A stretch of DNA of 64,000 nt from Leeuwenhoekiella nanhaiensis (GTDB lineage Bacteria > Bacteroidota > Bacteroidia > Flavobacteriales > Flavobacteriaceae): assembly GCF_002744755.1 (NCBI RefSeq), contig NZ_KZ319288.1, positions 496,001-560,000 of the forward strand, written 5' to 3'. Below, piece by piece: positions 1-8,587 of the stretch. The stretch's first letter is position 1, and each line of letters begins with the position of its first letter. Below the pieces are notes generated by a model. The model was given only the letters and a program-made list of their open reading frames with translations. It did no database searches and was not told the DNA's origin. The translations under genes and the position numbers were made by a program.

Positions 1-633
1 AACGTGCTGCATAAGCTCGTCTATTTCGATATCGTGGTTTTCGATATACGCGACAATACCATTAACCACTTCCGTAAGGTTGTGTGGTGGCATATTGGTC
101 GCCATACCTACAGCAATACCGGAAGCACCATTAACCAATAACCCGGGAATACGGGTTGGAAGAACGGTGGGTTCCTTTAACGTATCGTCAAAATTGAGGG
201 TATGATCTACTGTATCTTTATCGATATCTGCAAGCATCTCCTCAGAGATTTTACGCATCCGAGCCTCCGTATATCGCATTGCAGCAGGGCTGTCACCGTC
301 AACAGAACCAAAGTTCCCCTGACCATCAACTAGCATATAGCGCAAACTCCACTCCTGAGCCATACGTACCATGGTATCGTAAACCGAAGTATCACCGTGA
401 GGGTGATATTTACCCAAAACCTCTCCTACAATTCTCGCAGATTTCTTGTGAGCCGAATTGGAGCGAACTCCCAGCTCGTGCATACCAAACAAAACACGCC
501 TGTGTACAGGCTTTAAACCGTCGCGTACGTCTGGTAAGGCACGTGACACGATGACCGACATTGAATAGTCAATGTAGGCTGATTTCATTTCATCTTCAAT
601 GTTGATAGGAATTAACTTCTCTCCTTCAGCCAT
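1..633 (-). CDS. gyrA: DNA gyrase subunit A, N-terminal part (cut by window edge)
   Basis: This is the first 211 codons of the gyrase A subunit, which breaks and rejoins DNA during ATP-driven negative supercoiling. The ATG is at 633-631 and the protein opens [16 protein letters not shown]. It continues through the [16 protein letters not shown] segment, the [18 protein letters not shown] quinolone-resistance region and the YTEARM motif, where the Tyr in RYTEAR is the expected DNA-linking residue. The reading frame is open to base 1, so the rest of the gene lies outside the window. ParC is a close paralogue, but the strong match to gyrase A spacing favours gyrA. It is divergent from clpC across a 245-base gap. 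Confidence 0.95.
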   Translation of the reverse strand, partial: MAEGEKLIPINIEDEMKSAYIDYSMSVIVSRALPDVRDGLKPVHRRVLFGMHELGVRSNSAHKKSARIVGEVLGKYHPHGDTSVYDTMVRMAQEWSLRYMLVDGQGNFGSVDGDSPAAMRYTEARMRKISEEMLADIDKDTVDHTLNFDDTLKEPTVLPTRIPGLLVNGASGIAVGMATNMPPHNLTEVVNGIVAYIENHDIEIDELMQHV

Positions 634-793
634 ATGTATTTCTATTTAAATATTGGTTTAAACACTAAGGGGCAATATACGCATTTTGACAGTGTTTTCG
701 GGCTATATGCTAACAGCCAACCTCAGTTTTTATTAACAAAAATTAGTTTTCGTTTTTGATAAGTATGCTTAACTTCCATTGTAGCTTTCAAAG

Positions 794-801
794 TAATTTT
801 G
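794..801 (+). promoter_or_regulatory. Candidate -7 box of clpC
   Basis: TAATTTTG matches the Bacteroidetes TAnnTTTG -7 consensus and lies 77 bases before the clpC ATG. No convincing TTG/TTTG box sits 17-22 bases upstream, so the call is tentative. The remainder of the 634-878 divergent gap is A/T-rich and shows no other clear structure. Confidence 0.35.
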
Positions 802-878
802 TCAATTTACTAACAGCATTGCAAACGGAACGGTTTTTGACTTAATTATTGAAAACCTAAGAAAAGACAGGAGCGAAT

Positions 879-3425
879 ATGGATGATAATTTTTCACCCC
901 GAGTTAAAGATGTAATCGCCTACAGCAAAGAAGAAGCTTTGCGACTGGGTCACGATTTTATAGGCACCGAGCATTTAATGCTTGGGCTTTTGCGTGATGG
1001 CAGTGGTAAGGCTATCGAAATACTTCAGGCACTTGACGTTGACCTTAATCATTTGCGTCGCAAGGTAGAAATACTGAGCCCCGCAAATCCGGGAACCGGA
1101 ATGGCCAGCAATGAAAAGAAAAATTTGCACCTCACCAGACAGGCCGAGCGTGCTCTAAAAACAACATTTTTAGAAGCTAAACTTTTTCAAAGTTCTTCTA
1201 TAAACACGGCGCATCTTCTGCTTTGCGTGTTACGTAATGAAAACGATCCTACGACTAAATTACTAAACAAGCTCAAAGTAGATTATGATAACGTAAAAGA
1301 TCAATTTAAGCTTATGATGACTAGTGATGACGACTATATAGAGCCTATAAAAGCAGAATCTTTTAGCGACGATGACAATACCGCAGACTCGCAAAAAGAG
1401 AATCCTTTTAATACGCCGGGAAATAAAGCCAATAAAAAATCTAAAACTCCGGTTTTAGATAACTTCGGTAGGGACCTAACTGCGCTGGCCGAAGAGGACA
1501 AATTAGATCCGGTGGTAGGCCGTGAAAAAGAAATAGAGCGCGTTTCTCAGATTTTGAGCAGACGTAAAAAGAATAACCCGCTACTAATAGGTGAACCCGG
1601 TGTTGGTAAATCTGCCATTGCCGAAGGTCTTGCTTTACGCATTGTAAAACGAAAAGTTTCCCGTATTCTTTTTGACAAGCGTGTTGTAACGCTTGATTTG
1701 GCCAGTCTTGTAGCAGGTACCAAGTATCGAGGTCAGTTTGAAGAGCGTATGAAAGCAGTGATGAATGAACTAGAGAAAAACTCTGACATCATTCTGTTTA
1801 TTGACGAGATTCATACTATAGTAGGTGCCGGAGGCGCTACAGGCTCTTTAGATGCCAGTAATATGTTTAAGCCGGCTCTTGCGCGTGGCGAAATTCAATG
1901 CATCGGTGCAACCACATTAGATGAATACAGACAGTACATCGAAAAGGATGGTGCTCTAGAGCGTCGTTTTCAAAAAGTTATTGTTGAACCTACTAATGAA
2001 GAAGAAACGATTGAAATACTTAACAACATTAAAGATAAGTATGAAGATCACCACAATGTAATTTACACGCCCGAAGCGATTAAGGCTTGTGTGACGCTGA
2101 CCAGTCGTTATATGACCGATCGGTTTTTACCGGATAAAGCTATTGATGCACTGGATGAAGCCGGTTCACGAGTACACATTATTAATATTGATGTACCAAA
2201 GAAAATTCTTGATCTGGAGCGTCAGTTAGAAGAAGTGCGTGAGCGTAAGAATTCTGTTGTCAAAAAACAGAAATATGAAGAAGCTGCTAAACTGCGAGAC
2301 GATGAGAAGAATCTTGAAAAAGAACTTGCATCAGCTCAGCAAAGCTGGGAAGAAGACTCAAAACAGCATCGTGAGACCGTTACTGAAGACAATGTTGCTG
2401 ATGTAGTATCTATGATGAGCGGTATTCCTGTAAACCGAATTGCTCAAACTGAAAGCAATAAACTTGCAGAATTGCCACAGTCTATAAAATCAAAAGTAAT
2501 AGGTCAGGATGAAGCTGTTGCCAAAGTAGCGAAAGCTATACAGCGTAACCGTGCAGGACTTAAAGATCCTCAAAAACCTATTGGTTCTTTCATCTTTTTA
2601 GGTCAGACTGGTGTGGGTAAAACTCAATTGGCTAAAATTTTGGCGACCGAATTGTTTGACAATGAAGATTCATTGATTCGTATCGATATGAGTGAATATA
2701 TGGAGAAATTTGCAATCTCCAGACTTATTGGTGCGCCTCCGGGATATGTAGGTTACGAAGAAGGTGGTCAGCTTACTGAAAAAGTACGCAGAAAACCCTA
2801 TTCTGTAGTATTGCTTGATGAGATAGAAAAAGCACACCCTGACGTATTTAATATGCTACTTCAGGTTTTAGACGATGGCTATATCACCGACTCTTTAGGT
2901 CGAAAAATCGACTTCAGGAATACGGTAATCATTATGACTTCAAACATCGGAGCTCGTAAGATCAAAGATTTTGGTCAGGGAGTTGGTTTTGGCACCGCGG
3001 CGCGTAAAGAACAGGCCGATGAAAATGCCAAAGGAATTATTCAGCAGGCACTTAAAAAAGCATTTGCTCCAGAATTCCTTAACCGAGTAGATGACGTTAT
3101 CGTATTTAATGCCTTAGAGCGTGAAGAGATTCACAAAATCATCGACATCGAGCTTAAAAAGCTTTACAAGCGTATTGAAGCTTTAGGATACAATCTTCAG
3201 CTTTCAGATCAAGCTAAAGATTTTATAGGCGATAAAGGATTTGATAAGGATTATGGCGCGAGACCTCTTAAGCGAGCTATTCAAAAATATATTGAAGATG
3301 CTCTAGCCGAAGAGATTATAACTGCTAACCTTCAGGAAGGTGATACCATTTATATGGACATTGAAGAAGGAAAAGAAGAACTCAGTATTCGGATTGAGAA
3401 AACTGAAAATTCAGCTCAATCGTAA
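879..3425 (+). CDS. clpC: ClpC, ATP-dependent Clp protease ATP-binding subunit
   Basis: An 848-residue Hsp100 unfoldase of the ClpC class that feeds substrates to ClpP in the cytoplasm. In order it has the double Clp-N repeat (about 1-145), an acidic linker, AAA+ domain 1 with Walker A GEPGVGKS at 238-245, a UVR-like coiled middle domain around 460-490 (YEEAAKLRDDEKNLEKEL) and AAA+ domain 2 with Walker A GQTGVGKT at 575-582. A VGFG segment after the second ATPase core fits the ClpP-docking loop, so it should work with ClpP rather than as a ClpB-type disaggregase. Length is typical. A strong terminator follows, so it is probably monocistronic. Confidence 0.95.
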   Translation: MDDNFSPRVKDVIAYSKEEALRLGHDFIGTEHLMLGLLRDGSGKAIEILQALDVDLNHLRRKVEILSPANPGTGMASNEKKNLHLTRQAERALKTTFLEAKLFQSSSINTAHLLLCVLRNENDPTTKLLNKLKVDYDNVKDQFKLMMTSDDDYIEPIKAESFSDDDNTADSQKENPFNTPGNKANKKSKTPVLDNFGRDLTALAEEDKLDPVVGREKEIERVSQILSRRKKNNPLLIGEPGVGKSAIAEGLALRIVKRKVSRILFDKRVVTLDLASLVAGTKYRGQFEERMKAVMNELEKNSDIILFIDEIHTIVGAGGATGSLDASNMFKPALARGEIQCIGATTLDEYRQYIEKDGALERRFQKVIVEPTNEEETIEILNNIKDKYEDHHNVIYTPEAIKACVTLTSRYMTDRFLPDKAIDALDEAGSRVHIINIDVPKKILDLERQLEEVRERKNSVVKKQKYEEAAKLRDDEKNLEKELASAQQSWEEDSKQHRETVTEDNVADVVSMMSGIPVNRIAQTESNKLAELPQSIKSKVIGQDEAVAKVAKAIQRNRAGLKDPQKPIGSFIFLGQTGVGKTQLAKILATELFDNEDSLIRIDMSEYMEKFAISRLIGAPPGYVGYEEGGQLTEKVRRKPYSVVLLDEIEKAHPDVFNMLLQVLDDGYITDSLGRKIDFRNTVIIMTSNIGARKIKDFGQGVGFGTAARKEQADENAKGIIQQALKKAFAPEFLNRVDDVIVFNALEREEIHKIIDIELKKLYKRIEALGYNLQLSDQAKDFIGDKGFDKDYGARPLKRAIQKYIEDALAEEIITANLQEGDTIYMDIEEGKEELSIRIEKTENSAQS

Positions 3426-3447
3426 ACAGACGTTTTTTTAAAAATTT

Positions 3448-3474
3448 AAAAACCGCCATTTAGGCGGTTTTTTT
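3448..3474 (+). terminator. Intrinsic terminator of clpC
   Basis: AAACCGCC (3450-3457) pairs perfectly with GGCGGTTT (3463-3470) across a five-base loop and runs into a T tract. It lies 25 bases after the clpC stop. Confidence 0.9.
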
Positions 3475-3518
3475 ATGTAATTTCATAAAGCCAAATCATA
3501 AGAAAACAATGAGGTAGA

Positions 3519-3890
3519 ATGACTACACGTTTGGATTTAGAAATTGGAATTTTAGAATTCTATGATCATTTTGTAATTGGTTTGGTTAACCCTGATGTAA
3601 ATTTTGGTCAAAAGGAACGTTTACTATTTTTAAAAGCCTGTTTAGAACACTTTAAAGAAAAGCCCTTCGGTTATATTTCTGTTAGAACCTTCTCCTACAG
3701 TATTGATCCGTTGATTTATTTGGAACTGAATAAAGTTGAATCTCTGAAGGCTTTTGCCGTTGTGTATTATTCTAAAGTGGGCAAGGGAAATGCAGAACTG
3801 GAGGGGCAATTCTACAAAAAGCTTTTTGGTATTTTTGAAACACAATCTGAAGCTATGAAGTGGATGACACAACAGATAAAGCCTGACTAA
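3519..3890 (+). CDS. Small cytoplasmic protein, possibly STAS/SpoIIAA-like
   Basis: A 123-residue protein with no signal peptide or membrane segment. The pattern of alternating strands and helices (LEIGILEFYDHFVIGLV near the start, YISVRTFSYSID in the middle, an amphipathic C-terminal helix EAMKWMTQQIKPD) resembles the STAS/SEC14-like small proteins common in Flavobacteria, but no diagnostic motif is visible, so the family call is an inference. It stands alone between the clpC terminator and a bidirectional terminator. The start is the ATG at 3519; an in-frame alternative was not found nearby. Function unknown. Confidence 0.75.
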   Translation: MTTRLDLEIGILEFYDHFVIGLVNPDVNFGQKERLLFLKACLEHFKEKPFGYISVRTFSYSIDPLIYLELNKVESLKAFAVVYYSKVGKGNAELEGQFYKKLFGIFETQSEAMKWMTQQIKPD

Positions 3891-3990
3891 TTAAACTATC
3901 TTGATAGAAAGTCACTTTGCTTTCAACGAACACAAAGACTTTATTTCAAAAGAAGCCTGAACATAGTATAACCCTCTGGCCGAACCAAAA

Positions 3991-4016
3991 AAAAGATGCT
4001 AATTAGCATCTTTTTT
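3991..4016. terminator. Bidirectional terminator between convergent genes
   Basis: AAAAGATGCT (3991-4000) pairs perfectly with AGCATCTTTT (4005-4014) around an AATT loop. There is an A run before it and a T run after it, so it can stop transcription from both the + gene ending at 3890 and the - gene ending at 4023. Confidence 0.85.
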
Positions 4017-4022
4017 ACTCTG

Positions 4023-4325
4023 TTAATTTTTCACCCGAATGGGTATTGTTCGTACATCTTTTTCGGTTTTGATGAGAAAGGTATACACCCACATCAATGT
4101 AAATGATGGAATAATATCTGTAAATGGTAATATTTCCTCAATAAAAACCAATACCGAAGCTATTTTTCCGTTTCTGCCGGGATACATTTCGCCCATTTTT
4201 TTAGCAGCGTAAGGAGCCCAGGCCAGATCTAAAAAAGGACCTACAACAGGTATTGACATCGTGGCCACACCTATTAGATCAAATAAAATTCCTTTAAATA
4301 GTAAGTTATAATTAAGTACTCTCAT
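4023..4325 (-). CDS. Small membrane protein of unknown function
   Basis: A 100-residue protein with about three hydrophobic stretches (LLFKGILFDLIGVATMSIPVV, IASVLVFIEEILPFTDIIP, FTLMWVYTFLI), a charged YAAKKMGEMYPGRNGK loop between the first two, and a basic tail. It should sit in the inner membrane. I do not recognise the family. It lies 44 bases downstream of folE on the same strand, so it may be co-transcribed with folE or use a promoter inside that gap. Nothing in the sequence suggests a specific role. Confidence 0.65.
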   Translation of the reverse strand: MRVLNYNLLFKGILFDLIGVATMSIPVVGPFLDLAWAPYAAKKMGEMYPGRNGKIASVLVFIEEILPFTDIIPSFTLMWVYTFLIKTEKDVRTIPIRVKN

Positions 4326-4369
4326 AGTCTTAGTTTTTACAATATGAGTACCAAAAAACCTGCCAAAGT

Positions 4370-4969
4370 TTAAGACAGATCGTTTGATATTAATTTAAGA
4401 AACTCATTACGCGTTTCATTATTTTCAAATTGCCCTCTAAATCCTGAAGTGGTAGTTGTTGAATTTTGTTTTTGAACACCGCGCATCATCATGCACATAT
4501 GTGAAGCTTCAATCACCACTGCAACACCCTGAGGTTTTAAAGTTTGATTAATGCACTCTAAGATATTATGTGTAAGACGCTCCTGAACCTGAAGACGCCT
4601 TGCAAATACATCGACAATACGGGGTATTTTACTTAGACCAACTATATGACCATTTGGAATATAGGCAATGTGCGCCTTTCCAAAGAAAGGTAATAAATGG
4701 TGCTCGCAAAGCGAATACAACTCAATATTCTTAACGATTACCATTTCGTTATAATCTTCCTTAAACATGGCGCCTCTCAAAATTTCGGAAGCATCTACAT
4801 CGTAACCACTGGTTAGATACATCATGGCCTTTGCAGCGCGCTCAGGAGTTTTAACTATTCCTTCCCGATCTACGTCTTCGCCCAAATCAGCGATTATAGA
4901 TTTATAACGGGCCTTAACATCTTCCTGAACTTCGATGTTATACTCTTCAAATTTTTGATAGGGTGACAT
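4370..4969 (-). CDS. folE: GTP cyclohydrolase I
   Basis: Converts GTP to 7,8-dihydroneopterin triphosphate, the first step of folate and related pterin synthesis. At 199 residues it has the normal length for the type I enzyme. The zinc site is visible: the Cys and His of [10 protein letters not shown] and the later Cys of [11 protein letters not shown]. The [24 protein letters not shown] segment and the C-terminal half of the T-fold are intact. The N-terminal helix ends in the usual TPERAAKAM motif. The gene lies between msrA upstream and a small membrane-protein gene downstream, all on the - strand. Confidence 0.95.
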   Translation of the reverse strand: MSPYQKFEEYNIEVQEDVKARYKSIIADLGEDVDREGIVKTPERAAKAMMYLTSGYDVDASEILRGAMFKEDYNEMVIVKNIELYSLCEHHLLPFFGKAHIAYIPNGHIVGLSKIPRIVDVFARRLQVQERLTHNILECINQTLKPQGVAVVIEASHMCMMMRGVQKQNSTTTTSGFRGQFENNETRNEFLKLISNDLS

Positions 4970-5003
4970 AATTTTTGGTTTTAAATTTTATTGAGGCGAG
5001 ATC

Positions 5004-5555
5004 CTAACGGTATTCGGGCAATAATTTATGCTGATACAGCTTTTTAATCTTATTGATTTTAGGATCTATTATAAACTGGCAATAGCCCTGTAAGGGGTGA
5101 TTATTATAAAACTCCTGGTGCTCTTCTTCCGCATAGTAAAAAGGTTTAGCTTCCGTCACCTCGGTTACTATTTTAGAATCAAAGATCTGCTCCTCTTCAA
5201 GATATTTTATAAAACCTTCAGCCTCTTTTCTTTGACTCTCATCATGATAAAAAATAGCGCTTCGGTATTGCGTACCCACATCATTACCCTGTCTGTTTAA
5301 AGTTGTAGGATCGTGTGTGGTAAAAAATATCTGGAGCAATTCTTTATAGGAAATAAGGCTGGGGTCATACTCAAGCTCAATGCCTTCTGCGTGACCGGTA
5401 CGTCCCTGGCAAACCTCGCGATAGGGTGGGTTTTTAATCTGACCACCGGTATAACCGCTACGCACATTATAGACTCCGGTAAATCGTTGAAATACAGCTT
5501 CCGTACACCAGAAGCAACCGCTGGCGAACGTAGCCTTAACTAAATTTCTTTTCAT
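5004..5555 (-). CDS. msrA: Peptide-methionine (S)-S-oxide reductase
   Basis: Repairs the S epimer of methionine sulfoxide in proteins. The signature ASGCFWCTEAVF carries the nucleophilic Cys; GYTGG and the HAEGIELEYDP segment are also typical. The frame is open upstream to an ATG at 5579, but the ATG at 5555 (MKRNLVKATF) is preferred: the extra codons would cover a TATCTTTG promoter element at 5570-5563, and family members begin close to the catalytic motif. This gives 183 residues. There is no signal peptide, so it acts in the cytoplasm. folE follows 34 bases downstream. Confidence 0.93.
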   Translation of the reverse strand: MKRNLVKATFASGCFWCTEAVFQRFTGVYNVRSGYTGGQIKNPPYREVCQGRTGHAEGIELEYDPSLISYKELLQIFFTTHDPTTLNRQGNDVGTQYRSAIFYHDESQRKEAEGFIKYLEEEQIFDSKIVTEVTEAKPFYYAEEEHQEFYNNHPLQGYCQFIIDPKINKIKKLYQHKLLPEYR

Positions 5556-5562
5556 AGCTAAA

Positions 5563-5570
5563 CAAAGATA
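5563..5570 (-). promoter_or_regulatory. -7 promoter box of msrA
   Basis: On the - strand this reads TATCTTTG, a full match to TAnnTTTG, ending eight bases before the msrA ATG at 5555. It implies a very short leader and supports the shorter msrA start. The upstream -33 box is not clear. Confidence 0.5.
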
Positions 5571-5684
5571 AAATCTCATTAACAGGTTAAAACGAGTTTA
5601 ACCTTTTGTTAATACATTTCTTCAAAAGATTAAACAAAATAGTATAAAAACCGCATATACATCTTTAATTATTATGCCGAATAG

Positions 5685-5692
5685 TATCTTTG
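5685..5692 (+). promoter_or_regulatory. -7 promoter box of the LolD-like gene
   Basis: TATCTTTG matches the TAnnTTTG consensus 107 bases before the ATG at 5800. A CTTTA sequence about 20 bases upstream is a weak -33 candidate. The rest of the 5556-5799 divergent gap shows nothing else I can name. Confidence 0.45.
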
Positions 5693-5799
5693 GCACCAAA
5701 ATAAAAAGCGGTTTGAATAGCCGAAGTTAAGTCGTTTAGCATCTTCTGAACTTACTAAGCTGATATCGCACGACAGATTTCCTAATAAACATCTAGCTG

Positions 5800-6462
5800 A
5801 TGATTGTAGCAGAACATATATATAAATCCTACGGAGATGTACAAATACTCAAAGGAGTAGATTTACAAATTTCTGAAGGAGAGATTGTGTCTATAGTAGG
5901 TGCCAGCGGCGCGGGTAAGACAACCCTATTGCAAATACTCGGTACTCTTGATATCGCAGACCGTCATCAGGATACCCATTTGCGCATTAATGATGTAAAC
6001 ATACCGGCACTAAGCCAGAAGGAACTGAGTAAATTCCGCAATCTGAATATTGGATTTATTTTTCAGTTCCATCAGCTTTTACCTGAGTTTACTGCACTTG
6101 AAAATGTCTGCATTCCGGCATTTATCGCCCGAAAGAGCAAAGCAGAGACTGAAAAACGTGCCAAAGAGCTTCTAGGCTTCTTAGGCTTATCACATCGTAT
6201 AAACCACAAACCCGGACAACTCTCTGGCGGCGAACAGCAACGAGTAGCTGTAGCCCGGTCTTTAATCAATGAACCCGCACTGATACTGGCTGATGAACCT
6301 TCCGGAAACCTGGACAGCGAGTCTGCAGAAAATCTGCATCAATTATTTTTCAAACTTCGCGACACGTACAATCAGACCTTTGTAATCGTAACGCATAACG
6401 AAGATCTTGCTGCAATGGCAGATCGCAAACTTACTATGGTAGATGGCAAAATCATCTCTTAA
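5800..6462 (+). CDS. ABC transporter ATPase, LolD/MacB type
   Basis: A 220-residue ABC ATPase of the group that powers LolCDE lipoprotein release or MacB-type export. It has Walker A GASGAGKT at 34-41, Q-loop region [18 protein letters not shown], signature LSGGEQQR at 141-148, Walker B LILADEP at 161-167 with the following SGNLD, and the switch His in VTHNEDLA. LolD is the most common assignment for this sequence type in Bacteroidetes, but no LolC/E permease is adjacent, so the substrate is an inference. Its last 20 bases overlap the next gene, which implies co-transcription. Confidence 0.9.
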   Translation: MIVAEHIYKSYGDVQILKGVDLQISEGEIVSIVGASGAGKTTLLQILGTLDIADRHQDTHLRINDVNIPALSQKELSKFRNLNIGFIFQFHQLLPEFTALENVCIPAFIARKSKAETEKRAKELLGFLGLSHRINHKPGQLSGGEQQRVAVARSLINEPALILADEPSGNLDSESAENLHQLFFKLRDTYNQTFVIVTHNEDLAAMADRKLTMVDGKIIS

Positions 6463-7234
6463 ACTCAAAAGAAGTGAGCTTAAAGAATTTCTGGACGAAA
6501 AGGCCAACTATTACGAGAATCCAAAATTTATAGGAACAGATCCCATTCAGATTCCACATCGGTTCAGCAAGAAAGAGGACATCGAAATCATTGGTTTTCT
6601 GGTAGCCACAATCGCCTGGGGTAATCGTAAAAGTATTATCACAAACAGCAATAAGCTGGTTGAGTTTCTCGAAAACAATCCTCACGATTTTGTGATTAAT
6701 CATTCTCAGGATGATCTAAAACCGCTGCAAACTTTTGTACACCGAACCTTTAATGGGGAAGATCTTTCGACCTTTATAACAGCTCTTAGACATATTTATT
6801 TAAAATATGATGGCTTAGAATCCGTTTTTAGTAACACTATTGAAAACAAAAATTTGCAGACCAGCATACATCATTTTAAAAACCGGTTTTTTGAAGTTGA
6901 CCATCTTCCGCGTACGCGCAAACACGTAAGCGATCCTTTAAAGAAATCAGCAGCAAAACGCATCAATATGTTTCTAAGATGGATGGTACGCCCTGCTGAT
7001 GCCGGAGTAGATTTCGGGATTTGGAAAAGCATCTCTCCTGCCCTGCTTTCCTGCCCGCTTGATGTGCATTCAGGCAGAGTAGCTCGACAATTGGGATTAT
7101 TAAAGCGGAAACAAAACGATGCCTCAGCTTTAGCTGAACTTGACAGGAATCTCAGAAAATTTGATCCAAAAGACCCTGTAAAATATGATTTTGCCCTATT
7201 CGGCCTAAGTGCCTTTGAAAAGGAATTATTTTAG
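6443..7234 (+). CDS. TIGR02757 (DUF2400) family protein
   Basis: A 263-residue cytoplasmic protein of a family widespread in Bacteroidetes with no established function. Recognisable family features are the early [14 protein letters not shown] stretch, the [18 protein letters not shown] block and the [17 protein letters not shown] block, which resembles helix-hairpin-helix DNA glycosylase-like folds. The relation to DNA glycosylases is an inference from that pattern. The ATG overlaps the 3' end of the ABC ATPase gene by 20 bases in another frame, so the two are translationally linked, although no functional tie is known. Confidence 0.85.
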   Translation: MAKSSLKLKRSELKEFLDEKANYYENPKFIGTDPIQIPHRFSKKEDIEIIGFLVATIAWGNRKSIITNSNKLVEFLENNPHDFVINHSQDDLKPLQTFVHRTFNGEDLSTFITALRHIYLKYDGLESVFSNTIENKNLQTSIHHFKNRFFEVDHLPRTRKHVSDPLKKSAAKRINMFLRWMVRPADAGVDFGIWKSISPALLSCPLDVHSGRVARQLGLLKRKQNDASALAELDRNLRKFDPKDPVKYDFALFGLSAFEKELF

Positions 7235-7338
7235 GCCTAAAACACAAATTTCAAAGAAAAATGTGTCAGTATGGCTCTAATTAAATTCTGTGGCATAATT
7301 TTAGAAAGAGGTGACCTGCTTTTAAACCAACCAATACC

Positions 7339-8547
7339 ATGCAAATACCGGCTTTACCTACTTTTGAATCTGAACGCCTTATTGAACTGGAAGAACTTCA
7401 GCTCTCTCACGAGCCTGATGCTAACTATGATGTTATTACCCGTCTGGCTTCCTCCATATGTAATGCACCTATTGCGCTAATCACAATTATAGATTCTGAA
7501 AAGCAGTATTTTAAATCAAAAATAGGTACAGATATTTGCGATACAGACCGCGATATTTCCTTCTGCTCCCATGCAATTTTAAATCCAAGAGAAATTACGA
7601 TTGTCAATGATGCGCGTAAAGATCCGCGGTTTATGAACAACCCGCTCACGAAAGAGGAAACTCCCGTGATTTTTTACGTAGGGGTACCTTTGCTTACCAA
7701 AAAAGGAAATCCTCTGGGTACGCTTTGCGTAATAGACAGTAAACCAAGAACACTTACAGATTCGCAGATAGCGTCACTTCGTGACCTGGCAAGCCAGGTA
7801 GAAAACCTTTTTGAGTTGCGTAGAAACAATCTCAAATTACTTGAAATTGAGCTTTTACTACAGAAGAAGAATGAGCAATTGCGAAAGTTTGCAGGCACTG
7901 TTTCTCACGATATGAAAATGCCTCTGGCCAATATGATCGTTACTACAGATATCTTAAGAGCCAAATACGCTCCGCTATTCGATACGCAGGGTAATAACTA
8001 TTTATCGTACCTCAAACAATCCTCATTTTCATTGAGTGATTATATTGACAACCTGCTCTCTTATTACGAGAGTGAGGAGCAGTCTATTGAAAAAGCTGAG
8101 GCTTTTGAACTGCAGGATCTTTTAGAAGAGCTCATAGACCTTCTAAATATAAACGAAGATTACATCATCAACCTGCCCGAAAACCCTTTCGAGCTGGTAA
8201 CTAACAAATCTGCCGTCAACCAGATTTTGCTGAATTTAATTACCAACAGTCTCAAATATAACGACAAGGAAACCGGTATTATAAACATAAAATGTACTCA
8301 GGATCACGCCTATTACTACATTCAGGTATCTGATAATGGGAAGGGAATACCAAAAGATAAGCAGGAAAGCATTTTTGATTTATTCAGTACAGCTACCGAA
8401 GCAGATAATAAAGGAAAAAAAGGTAATGGTATAGGGCTTTCAACCGTTAGAAACCTGGTTCAAAGCCTTGGCGGAATTATTAGTGTTAGCAGCGAAGAGG
8501 GAAAAGGCGCAACCTTTGATTTTACGATCAAAAAAGTATCTTCCTAA
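7339..8547 (+). CDS. GAF-domain sensor histidine kinase
   Basis: A 402-residue cytoplasmic histidine kinase without membrane segments. Residues about 25-165 form a GAF domain of the bacterial type (CNAPIALITIIDSEKQYFKS, then FYVGVPLLTKKGNPLGTLCVID). A coiled linker leads to the HisKA H-box FAGTVSHDMKMPL with phospho-acceptor His190. The C-terminal HATPase_c has N-box LLNLITNSLKYND, G1 VSDNGKGIP and G2 GNGIGLSTVRN. No response regulator is adjacent, so the partner is unknown. The ATG at 7339 gives the standard MQIPALPTFESERL opening of this group. It lies 104 bases after the TIGR02757 gene. Confidence 0.9.
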   Translation: MQIPALPTFESERLIELEELQLSHEPDANYDVITRLASSICNAPIALITIIDSEKQYFKSKIGTDICDTDRDISFCSHAILNPREITIVNDARKDPRFMNNPLTKEETPVIFYVGVPLLTKKGNPLGTLCVIDSKPRTLTDSQIASLRDLASQVENLFELRRNNLKLLEIELLLQKKNEQLRKFAGTVSHDMKMPLANMIVTTDILRAKYAPLFDTQGNNYLSYLKQSSFSLSDYIDNLLSYYESEEQSIEKAEAFELQDLLEELIDLLNINEDYIINLPENPFELVTNKSAVNQILLNLITNSLKYNDKETGIINIKCTQDHAYYYIQVSDNGKGIPKDKQESIFDLFSTATEADNKGKKGNGIGLSTVRNLVQSLGGIISVSSEEGKGATFDFTIKKVSS

Positions 8548-8587
8548 ATTAAAAACTCCTAATTTAGGCCTGTCAATTGCCCGCTCT

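Noticed and set aside
8468-8587. Extended N-terminus of the BatA protein
   Set aside because: It lies within the kinase gene and precedes the conserved MQFKNPEILYF start.
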